A stretch of DNA of 64,000 bases from Wurfbainia villosa (taxonomy: Eukaryota; Streptophyta; Magnoliopsida; Zingiberales; Zingiberaceae). The DNA lies in contig CM045992.1 of the NCBI GenBank assembly GCA_025175895.1, forward strand, positions 119,314,377 to 119,378,376, in the 5' to 3' direction. Both the position numbers and the translations under genes were made by a program. The number at the start of each line of letters is the position of its first letter. The stretch's first letter is position 1. The notes beneath the pieces were generated by a model. That model was not told the DNA's origin. It did not search any database and worked only from the letters and a program-made list of their open reading frames with translations. Positions 34,978-47,101 of this stretch are shown here, piece after piece.

Positions 34978-37276
34978 TCTTTCTTCATTTAAATGTGAGA
35001 CATATGGAATAAACACATCAATTCGATTCCTATTTACGATGTATTATTAAAAAAAATCTATAAAATGATAAATTTTAAAACATTGGACTACCCAGTCATT
35101 GACTATGAGCATTTTAATATTTATCTAGAATCGATTATCTTCAAAATTAAATAACTGACAAAGTTGAATATTGAATGCTAACTAAAACTAATTAATCGAG
35201 TCTATCCATTAATTCATCTTGGTTAGCTCAGTAGGCTTTTAGTTACTTATCTATTTGTTCAATTATTCACTTAAAAAAAAATAATTCGGTGTATGAAATT
35301 TTCGTCGATATAAAAGTAAAAAAAAATTATGATACACATTCTTATTTTATTGTTATAAAAAATTATATTACGAGAGAGATAAATCATAAAAAAAATTCTG
35401 ATCTTTGAGTGGGGTCACCCGACATTAACTAAAAAAGTTTTAAATATTTTAAACTTCATTTTTTACTTATTTAGTCCTTTAAAATTCAGTCAATTTGGAC
35501 CGATCTAACTTCCTGGGACCGTTTAAGTAGTCGAGGGAGAAAAGAAATTAAAAGAAACACGTTCATAAAATGATATTTTTTAAAAATATATATATATATT
35601 TTAAATAAAACATTTAAATAAATGAAAATAACAAGGCGAGAACACAACACCCTTCAAATTAAATCACGTTAATCAGGCATGTAACTAAATTCCGGCCGAC
35701 ATGTCTAGTTGCGGACTGCGGGCGGACGGGTCAAAGATCCGCTTTATTCAATTCATCTCCAACGTTTTTCAAAATCAACTCTAGATATGATATATGAAAA
35801 GAGATAAATTGCCTCCGGGACTTTGGCACATCGGTAATCACACTTTCTTTTCAACGTCGATATCACAGTTCGATTCTTCCGGGACGCATCCCGTTGATAT
35901 TTTCATCTAGGGCGATAATGATGCAATGTATCGCGATCGTCTCTTAATTTATCCTCCACTGAAACTCTAATAAGATCGCGTAGGCAGAGTCGGCCAACCA
36001 AGAGGAGTAGTTTGGCCAATTGTCCAGATACCCTTGTAAATAAAAAAATAAAATGAAAATAATGCAAATCGGTTCATGCGAAAATGATCTAGTAGAAGCA
36101 ATTTAATATTATATTATAGTGATAACGAATCATCCTCACAAATACGGCGACGCTATTCCTCCACGCCAAGCATTGCTAATCCTCGAATTGAAAGGTCTAC
36201 TGTGATTTTTGTAAGGGTTGTTAGATTGATGAATTTAAACCTAATGATTAACACATAGATATTGTATCATAGGACAACAGAGATAAAAAGAGATAAATCT
36301 ATTAAAATACAATGAAAAATAGATATTCTATTTTATTTTTTTGACTAAGATTGATTTATGCCCGTTCTTTATATGATCATTCAATTTTATCCGGTCGCTT
36401 TATTCAACTCACTTAGTCTTAACAAATTTATGTATTATTATTATATTATAAATAAATAATATTATTAAAATCAGCTCGTGGTTTTTCCGTCATGTCGAAT
36501 TGTTTATTGACCGAGTCCGACAATGATTGCTCAGTAAAAGAGAAAAATCCCGACGGCGACCCGAGCCGACAGCATCCTCGCCGTCGTTTCGCGGTCGCCG
36601 TCGAGGCTACACTCGACGGGTTCGGACGACAGCGAGCCGTCGCCAACCTCTCGCGCTTTATGTTTGCCGACGGAGACAGAGACAGCAGCGCGCGGGGAGC
36701 CTCTTCGCTCGCACCATCCATCCACCCAGCTCGATCGATCGGGCGATCGGCCCACGTACGCTTCGGGGACAGCTAGTTAGCTAGCGAGCGAGCGGGCGGC
36801 AACCTCGACGTAGGAGCAGGCGAGCAGCAGAAAGAAGAGGGAGAGAGGGAGAGAGGGAGGAGGAGGACCGGAGGATATTCTTTTGTCGTTGACATTTGGT
36901 CGAACAGTAGGAGGATGGATCGTCAGGTGTCTTGGTTGTCTGTCTGCTGAGCTGCGACTGTAGCGTGTCGACGAGCAGAGACATCACCCCCCACAGTCGA
37001 GTTGCTGTTACAAAAAGAGGTTTTGAATGATAACCAGACTTGGACAGTTGAACAATCAAACTGCAAAATCTCTCTCTCTACGTGAAGTTGTATTGTAAAT
37101 TAATTTAAATGGACATAGATTAATTTTCGAAGAGATCATCATTTTATATTATCGATGAATTCCCTCCTTTATATTTCTGGATCTTGAATTATCTCCTCCA
37201 CAGAAGGGAGCTGTTAATGTGATAGTTTTAATTATTATTTTTTTTGTGGAGTTGTCTTATAAGATTCGAGAAATCA
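34978..37276. other. intergenic spacer with SINE debris and a GC-rich island
   Basis: AT-rich overall. Bases 35805-35960 look like a decayed SINE (GGCACATCGGTAATCAC head, then a B-box-like CAGTTCGATTCTTCC). Bases 35340-35420 include a possible inverted fragment with AGATAAATCAT. A GC-rich island at 36540-36980 contains a GAGAGGGAGAGAGGGAG tract (36838-36860) and open frames on both strands, with no recognisable protein. It may be a promoter/leader of an unannotated transcript or a gene relic. Confidence 0.35.
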
Positions 37277-37640
37277 CGATGTAACAGTAAAAGTGTGGAA
37301 GTATTTCATAGAAAAATATAGTCGTTCGATAGTAAATTTAAAAAAAAAAACTATTCGGACGACTCTGAGGTTAGGAGTTTGTTCGGCGGATAGAATATAT
37401 GACTTCGATGTTAAACCATCGTTCATGAATAATATGATTGCATAGTCCAATTTAAATTATGAAAAAACTGCGAACGCTACTCTGATGATTTACTCTTGAT
37501 GATCATGAAGATCACTTGAGCTCTGACTTTATCCGACTTAATTGTTGACGAGACATTTCGAAGATATATGAGACAGAACTAATTACTCACAGAGATTAGT
37601 CATCGAAAGTTCGGATATTCTAATGCCAATAAAAAAAATA
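37277..37640 (+). repeat. long SINE-like repeat, copy 2 of 3
   Basis: Flanked by the 9 bp direct repeat GAGAAATCA (37268-37276 and 37641-37649) and ending in an A-rich tail. It has an A-box-like GTAACAGTAAAAGTG, a B-box-like CGTTCGATAGTAAATTT and the family block TTATCCGACTTAATTGTTGACGAGACATTTCGAAG near the end. It matches copies at 21332 and 52405. Confidence 0.7.
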
Positions 37641-38624
37641 GAGAAATCAAATTAGGGTTAGATACTCTACCGTTGTTGTGGCCTTTAATATTTATTCGAG
37701 ATTGCTCTCTTTAATTTTTAGAAAATCTCAGAAATCAAGCTCGAAGTTGAAATGTTTAACTTAACCCATCTTGTATTGTAGATAAATAAATATCAATTGA
37801 TTCGATCCGAAATAAAAAGATAAGATAACTCAGGAGAGTGTTCACTGTTGAGTATTTTCGATCGACTGGATAGAAATTGAATTGGTCATTAATGTATTGA
37901 TGTAGTAGGATTGATTTCCTTTTGCAGAGCTTTTACAGTGTGTTACTTTGAGAGGTCGAGTGTAGCTTGTGCTTCAAGGCGTCGAGCATGCACATGACTT
38001 CGGGAGGTTGAACGTAGTTTACAATTTGGGGGATTGGGCGTGACTTCGAAAGATCGATTGCCAATATGTCTTGAAAGATCAAGATTCTTCAAAGATTATA
38101 TTGCCGAGCTATCAACAGTTCAAACCTAGAGAACTTAAAAAAAGTTAAAAGGGAGTCGAAATATACCTCAACAAAATTCCTCCGAGAAAAATAGAGAAAA
38201 TGTATAAAATATAGAGAGTAGATTATTAGAGATTACTTCCTCCCTGTCCTTCTTCCCTTTATCATTTTTACATAGAGAAAAAGGTGCACAATTATGGAAA
38301 TAAAATTGAAAATAATGACTTCATAAAGATAAAATTGGACATCATATTTTCATGGAGATAAAATCGAAGATCGTATATTCGAAATTGGATATTCGATCCT
38401 TTTTGGAGCTAAAAATATAAGATTGTGTCTTTTTTTTTTTTTGAGATAAAATCGGAGATTGTATTTTCTACTATAATGAGCTCGGTCGTGACTTAGATGG
38501 ACGAACTCAATCGTGACTTGGATGAGTTTGGGTTTTGATAGACTAGATCTGAATTTGATTTTCACTTCAATTTGGTTATTGACTTGATCTTACCATGTGA
38601 CAGAAGTATATTTCCTCCATATCA
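37641..38624. other. spacer with degenerate short repeats
   Basis: No gene is seen. Bases 37930-38060 repeat GGTCGAGTGTAGCTT-like phrases. Bases 38280-38480 repeat GGAGATAAAATCGAAGATCG-like phrases at irregular spacing. A 71-codon minus frame at 38350-38565 falls in this repeat. Confidence 0.4.
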
Positions 38625-39043
38625 CGACGATTTATCAAACAACGTACGTAAAGTTTAGAAATGTCTAAACGGCATCACATACTTTCATATTTACTAAATA
38701 GCGCACTTAATTCCCTTTTTACCTCTCATGCCAACGGATGTCATCTGTGGCTTGTGGAATTATAAATTCAATACCATCATTGTGGTCTTTGAAAATTCAA
38801 ATCTCGGCCTGCGGTGGTCTTTGGAATTTCAATTTCAAAGACTGATGGTGGTGTTGGGATTGCAACACAACTGTGGTGCTAGGATTTGAATTCTCAGCAC
38901 TACATTCGAAATTTTCATTATAGTACAAGTCTGTTTGGCGGGAGGGGAAAAAGAGAATTAAGTGTGCTATTTGGTAAATATGAAAGTATGGGACGTTATT
39001 TGGGCATTTCTAAACTTTACGTGCACTGTTTGATAAATTACCG
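38625..39043. mobile_element. long-TIR Mutator-like MITE, 419 bp, 9 bp target duplication
   Basis: The first and last roughly 110 bases are inverted copies (left TTTATCAAACAACGTACG through CACTTAATTCCCTTTTTACC; right the mirror, ending CGTGCACTGTTTGATAAATT). The 9 bp TCCATATCA flanks both sides (38616-38624 and 39044-39052). Long terminal inverted repeats plus a 9 bp duplication fit Mutator-like elements. The loop (about 38740-38925) is non-coding. Confidence 0.85.
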
Positions 39044-39149
39044 TCCATATCATGATATCATGGACGAAGAGACGTCCATTCAAATTTTGAATCAAGAGAT
39101 ATTGAGAGATTAAACATTTCTCACTTAGATTCAACAATTCATAGATTTT

Positions 39150-39375
39150 TTCCCCACGAGGATGACACGTTGACTGGGGCAGTGTGACATTTACAAAATT
39201 GATATGAATCGATTCCGAAAGAAGGTATAAAACCTCTGCCTAGGCTCATACCCCCTACACTGCCTTTGGCCAATGCGTCAAAGTCCAAAGAACCCTCCGC
39301 AATTTACCTCCCTCACAATGATCGTGGGACAGATCGATGGAAGCCACTTAGATTGACGATTCTTATCTTTTGTCG
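39150..39375 (+). mobile_element. tRNA-derived SINE with 17 bp target duplication
   Basis: The direct repeat AACAATTCATAGATTTT flanks it (39133-39149 and 39376-39392). It has a B-box-like GAATCGATTCC near 39209 and the shared 3' domain CAATTTACCTCCCTCACAATG, then CGTGGGACAGATCGATGG and AGCCACTTAGATTGAC. It is closest to the copia-split SINE at 53890/58642. Confidence 0.85.
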
Positions 39376-40156
39376 AACAATTCATAGATTTTGAATCAAT
39401 CTATACCATTTTTTTTTATCATTCAATAAAAAAAATTAAAAGGAAATCTTGAATAATCTTTTACAAAATAAAATAAAATTACATGCAATAAACTATTCTC
39501 TAAATCATTGCATGATGACAATTTCGTACACCGAATTATTTTTTTATTCAATAAAAAGATTCATTCTGCAAAAGATTCATTCAGTGTGCTTATAAGGGGG
39601 AGATAGAAGGGCAGTTGTTTATCTCATCTATCTATCTATCTATCTATTCGATTAGGCCGACTAGTCAGGGGTATTTTGGTCCTGCCAGCATGTCATTTTA
39701 TTTTGCTTCCCTTCTAAAATTTAAGATAACAGATAATATTATACAAAAATCAATTATGTTCGGACGAAAAAAAAAATAAAAAATCTAATCGTCTCTAAGA
39801 TTTGACAAAAACAAACATTGTTTTTATTCACTAGCGATGACAGTCGATAATACATGTGGAACACTGTGAGATGCCTGGGTTTATGCACCAAATATAAAAA
39901 GGGAAAAAACATGAGATCTTGAGTAGATTAGTAACCGGATTCCAAACATAGAATCTAGACAAAGTCGACGAAGCATATCTATACCGACCGAAGTTTTCCT
40001 TACAAAAAGTAGAAAGAAAGAGGAAACGAACTCCCCCTTTTGCGACATGTTGGTCTGAGAAAAATCGGGGAGGGTAGGTTGCAACATCTATTTCTTTCCG
40101 GTGTCAGCATCTACATCTGGTTATTAGCAATATGAAAGATTGATTGTCTTTTCAAG
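39376..40156. other. spacer, 3' flank of the MFS gene
   Basis: It contains an (ATCT)n microsatellite at about 39627-39650 and otherwise AT-rich sequence. The 3' UTR of the minus-strand transporter gene should be at the right end (about 39840-40156). No other gene is seen. Confidence 0.4.
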
Positions 40157-43100
40157 TCAGACGAGCGCTTCTGCTTCAGAATCGATCTCCTTCAGACCTG
40201 TCCAATCTTGTGGCTCTGCGGAAGAAAGCAACAAGCAATGAGAATCCTTGAAGTTTAAATCTTTCCTCAAGCCGCTAGAGTTTGGTAACATTTTGTTGAT
40301 AAAAAAAAAAAAAAAAGAACTGCCACGTTAATGACTCCCTCCGACTGCCACTGCTCAGTGGGCAAGTGCAAAGAAGATAAAATCTCTGAGAATTGACTCC
40401 TGTCCACTAATGAGGGCTGACATGAGGGTCAGTGTATAACCGTATCGGAGAATGAAACATTACTTTTGTAGGTATCAGCCACCACCATGAGTCGCCTTTG
40501 CAAGACAGAAGCCATGAAAAGGAAAATAGAGCACATGCCGAACATGATAGTGATTGGGAAAGCATTGACCTTCAAGACAACATGGAAATTGGAATTAGTA
40601 CTTGGGAAATATAAAGTTGCTTGAGCAAATTTATGTAGCTAAGCATAGATCAGTTTGCAAACACAAGAAATGCAAGGGGACTATGCCGACTGAAGATTTA
40701 CTTATTTTAGGATTCGGTTATCCTCGAGTTACTATCATACGGAAAACATAAAGATTTGGTGCTTACATTGTAGAGTACAATACAGACGAATAGATTGAGG
40801 GGAATGCGAAAGAAGTTCATGATGGTGCTCCTAGCCTCCTCAGGGATGTACTGAGACCTCATCTTCATCATTGATGGCCAAAATATGCCAACACAGGCCT
40901 CAAACACACAAAAACCAAGCAGTTGAATGGAGCCTCCGAAAGATATGCTACCGCCTTTCGCATTAGAAGGCGCTACTAAGAACTGTCGCACATTAGCACA
41001 AAAAGTTACACAGGCACGACCAAACGACAGAAGTTTCATATTGGTGGAAACTGAGAAGAGACTTACAGTAGAAATAATTGGAAGCAGGAGAGTGAAAGCA
41101 GAGACAGCAAACACAATCTGCATATAACTTTCGACTTTCAGAGTTGCTCGGGCCATCAGCTTGGATGCAATGGAACTCCCCAACATTGAAGACAACATGA
41201 ATGTAGCAAAAATAAAGCCGTGAGGTATCTCCTCATCATTTGGGCTCAATGCAGGAGTCCACAAGAACACAAAGGTGTACATGGAACCTTCGAAAAGAGA
41301 TTGTATTGCACCCAACAAAGCAATTTTCTCATCTGGTATTAATAAAATTTTCAGCACGATCATCTTAAATAAAATTGAGGCCACTGTTTGATGAGAGCAA
41401 ATAAATAAATAAAATTAAATAAAATACCAGAAGCAATGGCTGCAGCAGCAGCTTTGAACTGTCCCATTAAATCTTTGCTCTCAGATGGATCTCCATAGTT
41501 TTCACTCCAAGATGACAGGATAATAGCCATGCCTATGGCAAGGAAACACGCAGCAGAATCAAATGGAGCAACAGGACCAAATCCCAAGGTATCAGCCACT
41601 AAATTGGCAAAAAGTCCAGAAACAATGGCTATAAGACCATTGCCGAGAAATATCGCTTTAGAGAAAGTTATGGACAACCACTGTGGTTCAAAACCTCTCT
41701 GCATAATGAAGAAACCAATACATCAGAACAAAAATTAGAAAAAACAGTCACAAGCTCAAGTAGGCTAATGCACTATTGATTCAAATGCTATCTTTGAACA
41801 AAGACGAAAGAAATTTGATTTAACAATAGCTAAATTTCATTGTCACAAATAGAACAGCAACTATGATACAGCAAACAACTACTGTATTGATTTAATATCA
41901 ACTTACTAATCAATAACTCAGCTAAATTTTTTGTCATAGATGAAATAAAAACTATAATGCAACAACAACACAACAAAGTTGTGTGTTCCAACTACTTAAT
42001 GCCCCCTAAATCGAACTTATCCATCCATTGAACTCTATCCAAGACTATATCATAGTAAAATTTTGATGTCTTGAAGCTAAGATACATCTGATCCATAAAA
42101 ATCAAGTTGAAGAAAGAAACTAAAAGGTAAACCTTTGGATATTGGTTGACATTAGCAACCAAATAATAGAACGTTATTGAAATATGATCTGGCAACTAGT
42201 GTACAGGGATGAACTCCTTCATTATTATTGTACTAGCAGCATTTCAGCTGAGTAATTTGAGGGTCTTTGATGCACATTATCATCATTACCTTCAAGTCCC
42301 AACAATTTGAGATGGATTGGCTTTATGAATTTGAATCCTCCATTAAGCTCTATACGTGTTATATTAAAAGCAATATTCAAAACAATTAAAAAGCAAAGTA
42401 TACATGACAAACACAAAACACTTCAAACACCTACTCATTCATAATATTGAATCCATATATAATCATGATTAGCAATGTTAAGTTTGAGTAATGGACGTGA
42501 GGTGGAGGACTAGTGACATGCGAGTTAAAATTCATATCGGTATTAACTTTATCAACCAATACGGGACAAACTTTCATTAATGCTTAAAAGGCATTCAAGG
42601 AATTCACATCTGTACTTTAAACCATCAGTAACCATGGTCAAAATATGTTGCCATATGTTAGCCGGACAAATCTGATAATGTGTTGACAGTGATGAATGAT
42701 TTCAGACACTAGAATACTACTTAGGGATAAGCATAAGGCCATCAACTTTTGTGAGGAAGAATACACAATTTTTCAAAATTTGACGGTTATATATGTAAAA
42801 AACCATAGAAAATAATGGGTGATAGCTGAAGTGAACGTCAATCTAACAAATGTAGATAAACAAAGAAACCTAGGATATGCCAAATAATCAAAGGAATTAG
42901 GATAGATAATCCGCCAACTTCACCTTATTGTGCTCTGCAACAAGCCATGACTCAAATGACGAGAAGAGCAGAGACGTAGCAATACCTCCTAGTATACGTC
43001 CCACCATCAAAACTTTGTATTCCGGAGAATGCTTAGTGATACAACTAAGAATGTACGTCACGCAGTATGTTATACAAGCCCTCTTACGCCCCCTGCACTC

Positions 43101-43841
43101 GATCACAATTATGATTCGTGCCTTTAGGAGTTCGAAAAACGCAATTGAAGAGTAAAAAGAACAAGAGGGACGAAAATCTCACTGTTTGTCGGCCAAAGAT
43201 CCCACGATCGTCCCGAACAGCATTGAAGATCCAAAACCCGCGATGAAGAGCCTCCCAATGTCACCCTTGTCGAAGCCATACTGGCTATACAGGTAGTAGA
43301 CGTAGGGGCCTTGCAACCAGTCACCAGCTGAAAACAATCGAAACAAAACCAAAATCATCCCAATTCCCGGAGATATCTCAAAAGAAAAGTTTGCTATCTA
43401 ATTACTCCAAAACTTTCAGATCCGAAGAAAATGGCGTCCGATGCTCAAATTCAAGCACTTAACTCGAACACAAACGAAAGAAAAAAAAAAATAAATCCAA
43501 AAAGTCATTTACGATCTCAATACAGAAAGAGAAACTTTAGGACACAAAGTGCAAATCCTTAAGGAACCCTAGAAGCCTTCTGTCCTGGCGAAGGCCGAAT
43601 CAGATCTGCCAATGGGCGAGCAGATCGATAGGGAAAAACCGACCTTTCTGGTAAAGAAAAGATCTGAGAGAAACGGGAGTGAGGACGAACCCATCATGAG
43701 GGAATAGACGACGAGATAATTGTTCTTGAACGCGTTGAAGGCTGGAGAAGCGGCGATGCGGTCCTTGCTCGTCTTGCTCAGCTCCAGTACCGCCACCAAG
43801 GCGGAGAACCCGCCGAACACTAAATAGTAGAATACCTCCAT
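40157..43841 (-). CDS. MFS_5 family transporter (molybdate-anion transporter/MFSD5-like), 8 exons
   Basis: Minus-strand exons are 43691-43841, 43183-43327, 42924-43092, 41428-41698, 41067-41332, 40767-40982, 40464-40569 and 40157-40215. All are GT-AG and in phase, giving 460 residues, the usual length of the plant members (At4g27720 type). The family (Pfam MFS_5) consists of 12-helix membrane proteins related to algal MOT2 and animal MFSD5, which carry molybdate. The plant members' substrates are less certain. Conserved blocks are MEVFYYLVFG (start), NNYLVVYSLMMAGDWLQGPY, GSLADKQGRKRACITYC (the MFS loop 2-3 motif), GRILGGIATSLLFSSFESW, FLWTPALSPNDEEIPHGF, FEACVGIFWPSMMKMRSQYI, PEEARSTIMNFFRIPLNLF and VLQRRLMVVADTYKKPQDW at the C terminus. 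The frame extends 33 codons upstream of the chosen ATG through a poly-Gly run that the family lacks. Confidence 0.93.
41990..42380. repeat. two RTE/SINE-type motifs in MFS intron 3
   Basis: Bases 41995-42050 (CCCCCTAAATCGAACTTATC, then CATTGAACTCTATCC) and 42295-42356 (TTTGAGATGGATTGGCTTTATGAAT, then CCATTAAGCTCTAT) both resemble a GTTGGGGTCGGCTATATGAATCC repeat consensus common in plant genomes. They are decayed dispersed repeats in the intron between exons 3 and 4. Confidence 0.4.
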
Positions 43842-44913
43842 CTCTCCTCCTCCTCCTCCTCCTCCGCCTCCGTTCGCCTTCTCCTCGCCGTCAGCTCCGA
43901 AGCTTGCTTTTGGGGAGGGCGATTGAAGGAAATGAAGCACTTACCGTTACAAGGGAACGTTACCTGGTATGGCCTCCTTTATATATCGTTGTTTATATCG
44001 CTGTTTTGCTGATACGTAACACAAAATGGGCGGCGGAAGTTGGTTTTGTGGCAGTGGCACGTAGCGCGTCGAATCGGATGTGTTACGATACGTTGCTTGG
44101 CGTCATTTTCTCGGGCGCATGGTCGCATGGATCGTATATTAATAAATATATATAGGAAATTTTTCATTTTGCTCCTTTTTTTTTTTTAAATACATCTTAC
44201 AATTCATTATGTTTTGGGTTAAATTAAAAGGGCGCTTTTGTAATCCGAGGTGAGACATTAATATCGTTTTTGGAGCCAAACGCGATTACACTCGTCTTGA
44301 ATGACTCTTATCGTCGATCCTTCGATGATAATGAAAAAAAAAATCATGGAAGTTATCCCTCGACTTGTTGGCCAAAACAATAGAGAATCGTTTTGAGCTC
44401 AACAACGATTTTAGACCTCTGTTGAATTTTGACTCTGATCTTCTTATAATATATCCGTATCGTTCTAGCCAACGAATCGTTCCGAAGGAATGACAAATAC
44501 TATTTGATTATATGTTTGTCAGTGAATAATAATAAAAAAAAAATTAACAACCTTAGATCGCCATCTGAATCAAGAGTTTATTTTCATAAATAAAATATGA
44601 TTTTCGATGTTGATCGGTCTTACTGAGATAATATGATTTTCGATTATGCTCGCAGGACAATGACGCATCGGTTAATCACGAGACTCTCCTTTGTATTTTC
44701 AGGAGTCGATTTTGCCCATCAACGGCGCACGTTGTGCAAGCAACGATACTCGATGTCTTCGTCTCAACGTGGTCGATTTTTCTGGTGATGCACGGATTTT
44801 CAACGTGCGCTGACCATGCGTCATTCTGATTTACCCACGTCGATCGTCGAAAAACTTTTATAAGACCGAAGCGGTTGACCCTCAGAACTAATAGGAAAAA
44901 AGAAACTGTACTT
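43842..44913. other. MFS gene upstream region and SINE-like debris
   Basis: Bases 43842-44160 are the presumed promoter/5' UTR of the transporter, including a (CCT)n tract at 43846-43868. Bases 44200-44480 share about 200 bases of similarity with 51390-51640 (TTATCGTCGATCCYTC followed by gATGAA). Bases 44640-44890 have a SINE-like head (GACGCATCGGTTAATCACG, then AGGAGTCGATTTTGCCC). Bases 44901-44913 are the left target duplication of the LINE that follows. Confidence 0.4.
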
Positions 44914-45517
44914 AAGAGCTCCCTTAGTCATCACTCCAACGTCGAGAGAGAAGTTCTCCCTTCTCTCTAGATTTTCTAGAGAGTGGGCGGTGGAGGTTGG
45001 CAAGGAGGGTAGGCAAGCTCGTTCTAGGGCTGGGTGGAGCTGTGGTGCTGCCGGAGCCCTACTTGGCAGCTGATCGGGGCACTGTAGACAAGGTTTGGCT
45101 TCAGGAGCTCACGGGAGGTGGCAAAGGGTGTGTCTGGGGTGCGTGTGGGGATCAAGAGAACGGGAGCTGTCTCAGTGTGAAGCAGCGGCGCGCTATCAGC
45201 AGGAGTGCTAGTGGCGCGTGGACTGCATGCAGGCTAGTGCAGCAGGAACTCTCCGGCGTCTTTCGCTCAGGCCTGTGTGGTGCGGGAGGTGAGCTGTTGA
45301 GTTTTTCTTGCTTACAATCCTGGTGTTGTGCTCTTCTCCGGTGATCAACGGAGCAGGACCAGCAGCTAGAGGAAGGGGAAGACAAGTACGTGGTGGTACG
45401 AGGTGGTAGGTGGAAACAGGGTCAGGTATTGTCCTGCGTTGTTCTGGCGTGGGACTCGAGAAGGCGGCTACCTTAATTGGGTTGTCCTTTGCGCGTGGTA
45501 AGCAGTTTCCGTCCCAA

Positions 45518-47101
45518 ATGGGAAAGAGCAGAGTGGGCCAAACACAGAACACCAAGAGTGGCCAGGGGCAAGCTGACAGCAGGACTAATGCTGGTGTTGG
45601 CGATCAGCAGAACATGGGGCCGACCAAAGGTCTAATGGATAAAGGTAAACGACCTGTGGAAGCTTCCGATGTGGCGGTGGAGGAGGGAGTCCAGGTCATT
45701 GGTGCACAGGAACAGATCATGCAAGAGGAGGTGGCAGTGGGGGGTCAAGAGCCTGTTGAGGTGGCGGTCAATGAAACGCGAGGTTGCGGTGCCAGCGGCC
45801 CGTTGTTAAGCTGATGAAAGGAAGGCGAGCGAGGTGCAATGAGGAAGGCTACTGGGCAGAATTCGGGTGCGCCATGGACAAATCTTTTTCGCGACAATCG
45901 GAAGGAGACAACGGCCATGAAGCTGGATCAGTATGAGCCGACCGGAACAACTATTCAGATCGGATATGGTGATATTGACGCGGTTGAAAATGTGCTAGGC
46001 CCATGCTTAGTTGGCTGTTTTATGGGCAAACATCAAGGGCGACAAGGTGTGGAATTGGCGATTAAACGATGGGGTGTTCCGTGTAGTTTTTATCTACATG
46101 ATCGGGGATGGGTGGTGTTCAAATTTGATGCGGAGGAAGATCGAGAAAAGGTACTTATTGGTGGACCGTATTTCATATTTGGCACGCCGCTTTTCCTCAA
46201 AATAATGCCGTGGTGCTTCCTATTTGCGGAGGATGGACGACATGTGCCGGCGTGGGTTCAATTGCATGGATTACCGCCGGATTGTTGGACACATAGGGTG
46301 CTAAGCTAGATTGGTTCGGAGATCGGAAGGCCCTTATACACAGATAAGATGACACGGACGAGGGAGCGGATTTCGTTCGCTCGCATTCTAGTTGAGGTAG
46401 ATTTGCAAGGGTCGAGAATTACAAGGATACCGGTGGAGCTACCGACGGGAGTCAAAGTAGAAGTTAGAGTTACGTATGAGGTTGTGCCTGACTATTGTGA
46501 CATTTGTAGACGGCTGGGACACAAGACGGATAAATGTAAACCAATCACACAACCGGCTGTCCAAGCACCAGAGCAAGCGGTGGACCCAACTCCAGTAACT
46601 GAGCGTGCTCAACAACTTCAAGATGCTCCCGGACTAGTTGCGCAGGGTGAGACGGCCGCCAATGCGTCAGGCTCTGCGACGACTAGGAAGGGACGTTCAC
46701 GCTCAAGGAGCCGACATCGCACTCGATCTAGACAGCGAGCAGGAGGTGTTCCAGTGCCTACTGCGCAGCAATCAATGGAAGCCAACCAAGTGCAGCATGG
46801 TGGGCAGAACGTGCAATGCAGTGTGGACAGCAGAGTTTGTATGCCGCAGGCTTCTGCTGGAAATGGTTCTACGTCCATTGCATCGGGCGGGCAGCAAGGA
46901 GGGTGCATGGTGGAGGTGGAGGTGGAGAGCAGCACCGTTAGCCAAACTCTCGGGTCGGTGGACACGGATCAGCGAGCGCATGGAGAGTCCAGCAGGGAGG
47001 TAGTATCGGCAGAACAGATTGGAGAGCAAGCTTGGATTCCTGTGGTGCATCGCAAAGGAGACAATAGACGGGCGGGAGCAGCCCGAAAGCGGTGTACATG
47101 A
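45518..47101 (+). pseudogene. LINE ORF1: DUF4283-like RNA-binding protein with CCHC knuckle
   Basis: One reading frame with two in-frame stops, ending at 45814 (TGA) and 46309 (TAG). I start it at the ATG at 45518 (MGKSRVGQT), though the frame is open from 45410. The middle part (about 45840-46440) has the plant LINE ORF1/DUF4283 pattern: CLVGCFMGKHQGRQGVE, WGVPCSFYLHDRGWVVFKF, GGPYFIFGTPLFLKIMPW and AWVQLHGLPPDCW. After this comes a zinc knuckle CDICRRLGHKTDKC (C-x2-C-x4-H-x4-C). The C-terminal part is low-complexity with an Arg/Ser-rich GRSRSRSRHRTRSRQR stretch. The ORF1 stop overlaps the ORF2 start as ATGA at 47098-47101. Confidence 0.85.

Noticed and set aside
36492..36776. 94-codon plus frame and minus-strand frames in the GC-rich island
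   Set aside because: No recognisable protein; frames exist on both strands because of composition.
45152..45385. Antisense frames through the LINE
   Set aside because: Shadows of ORF1 and leader sequence with no domain.
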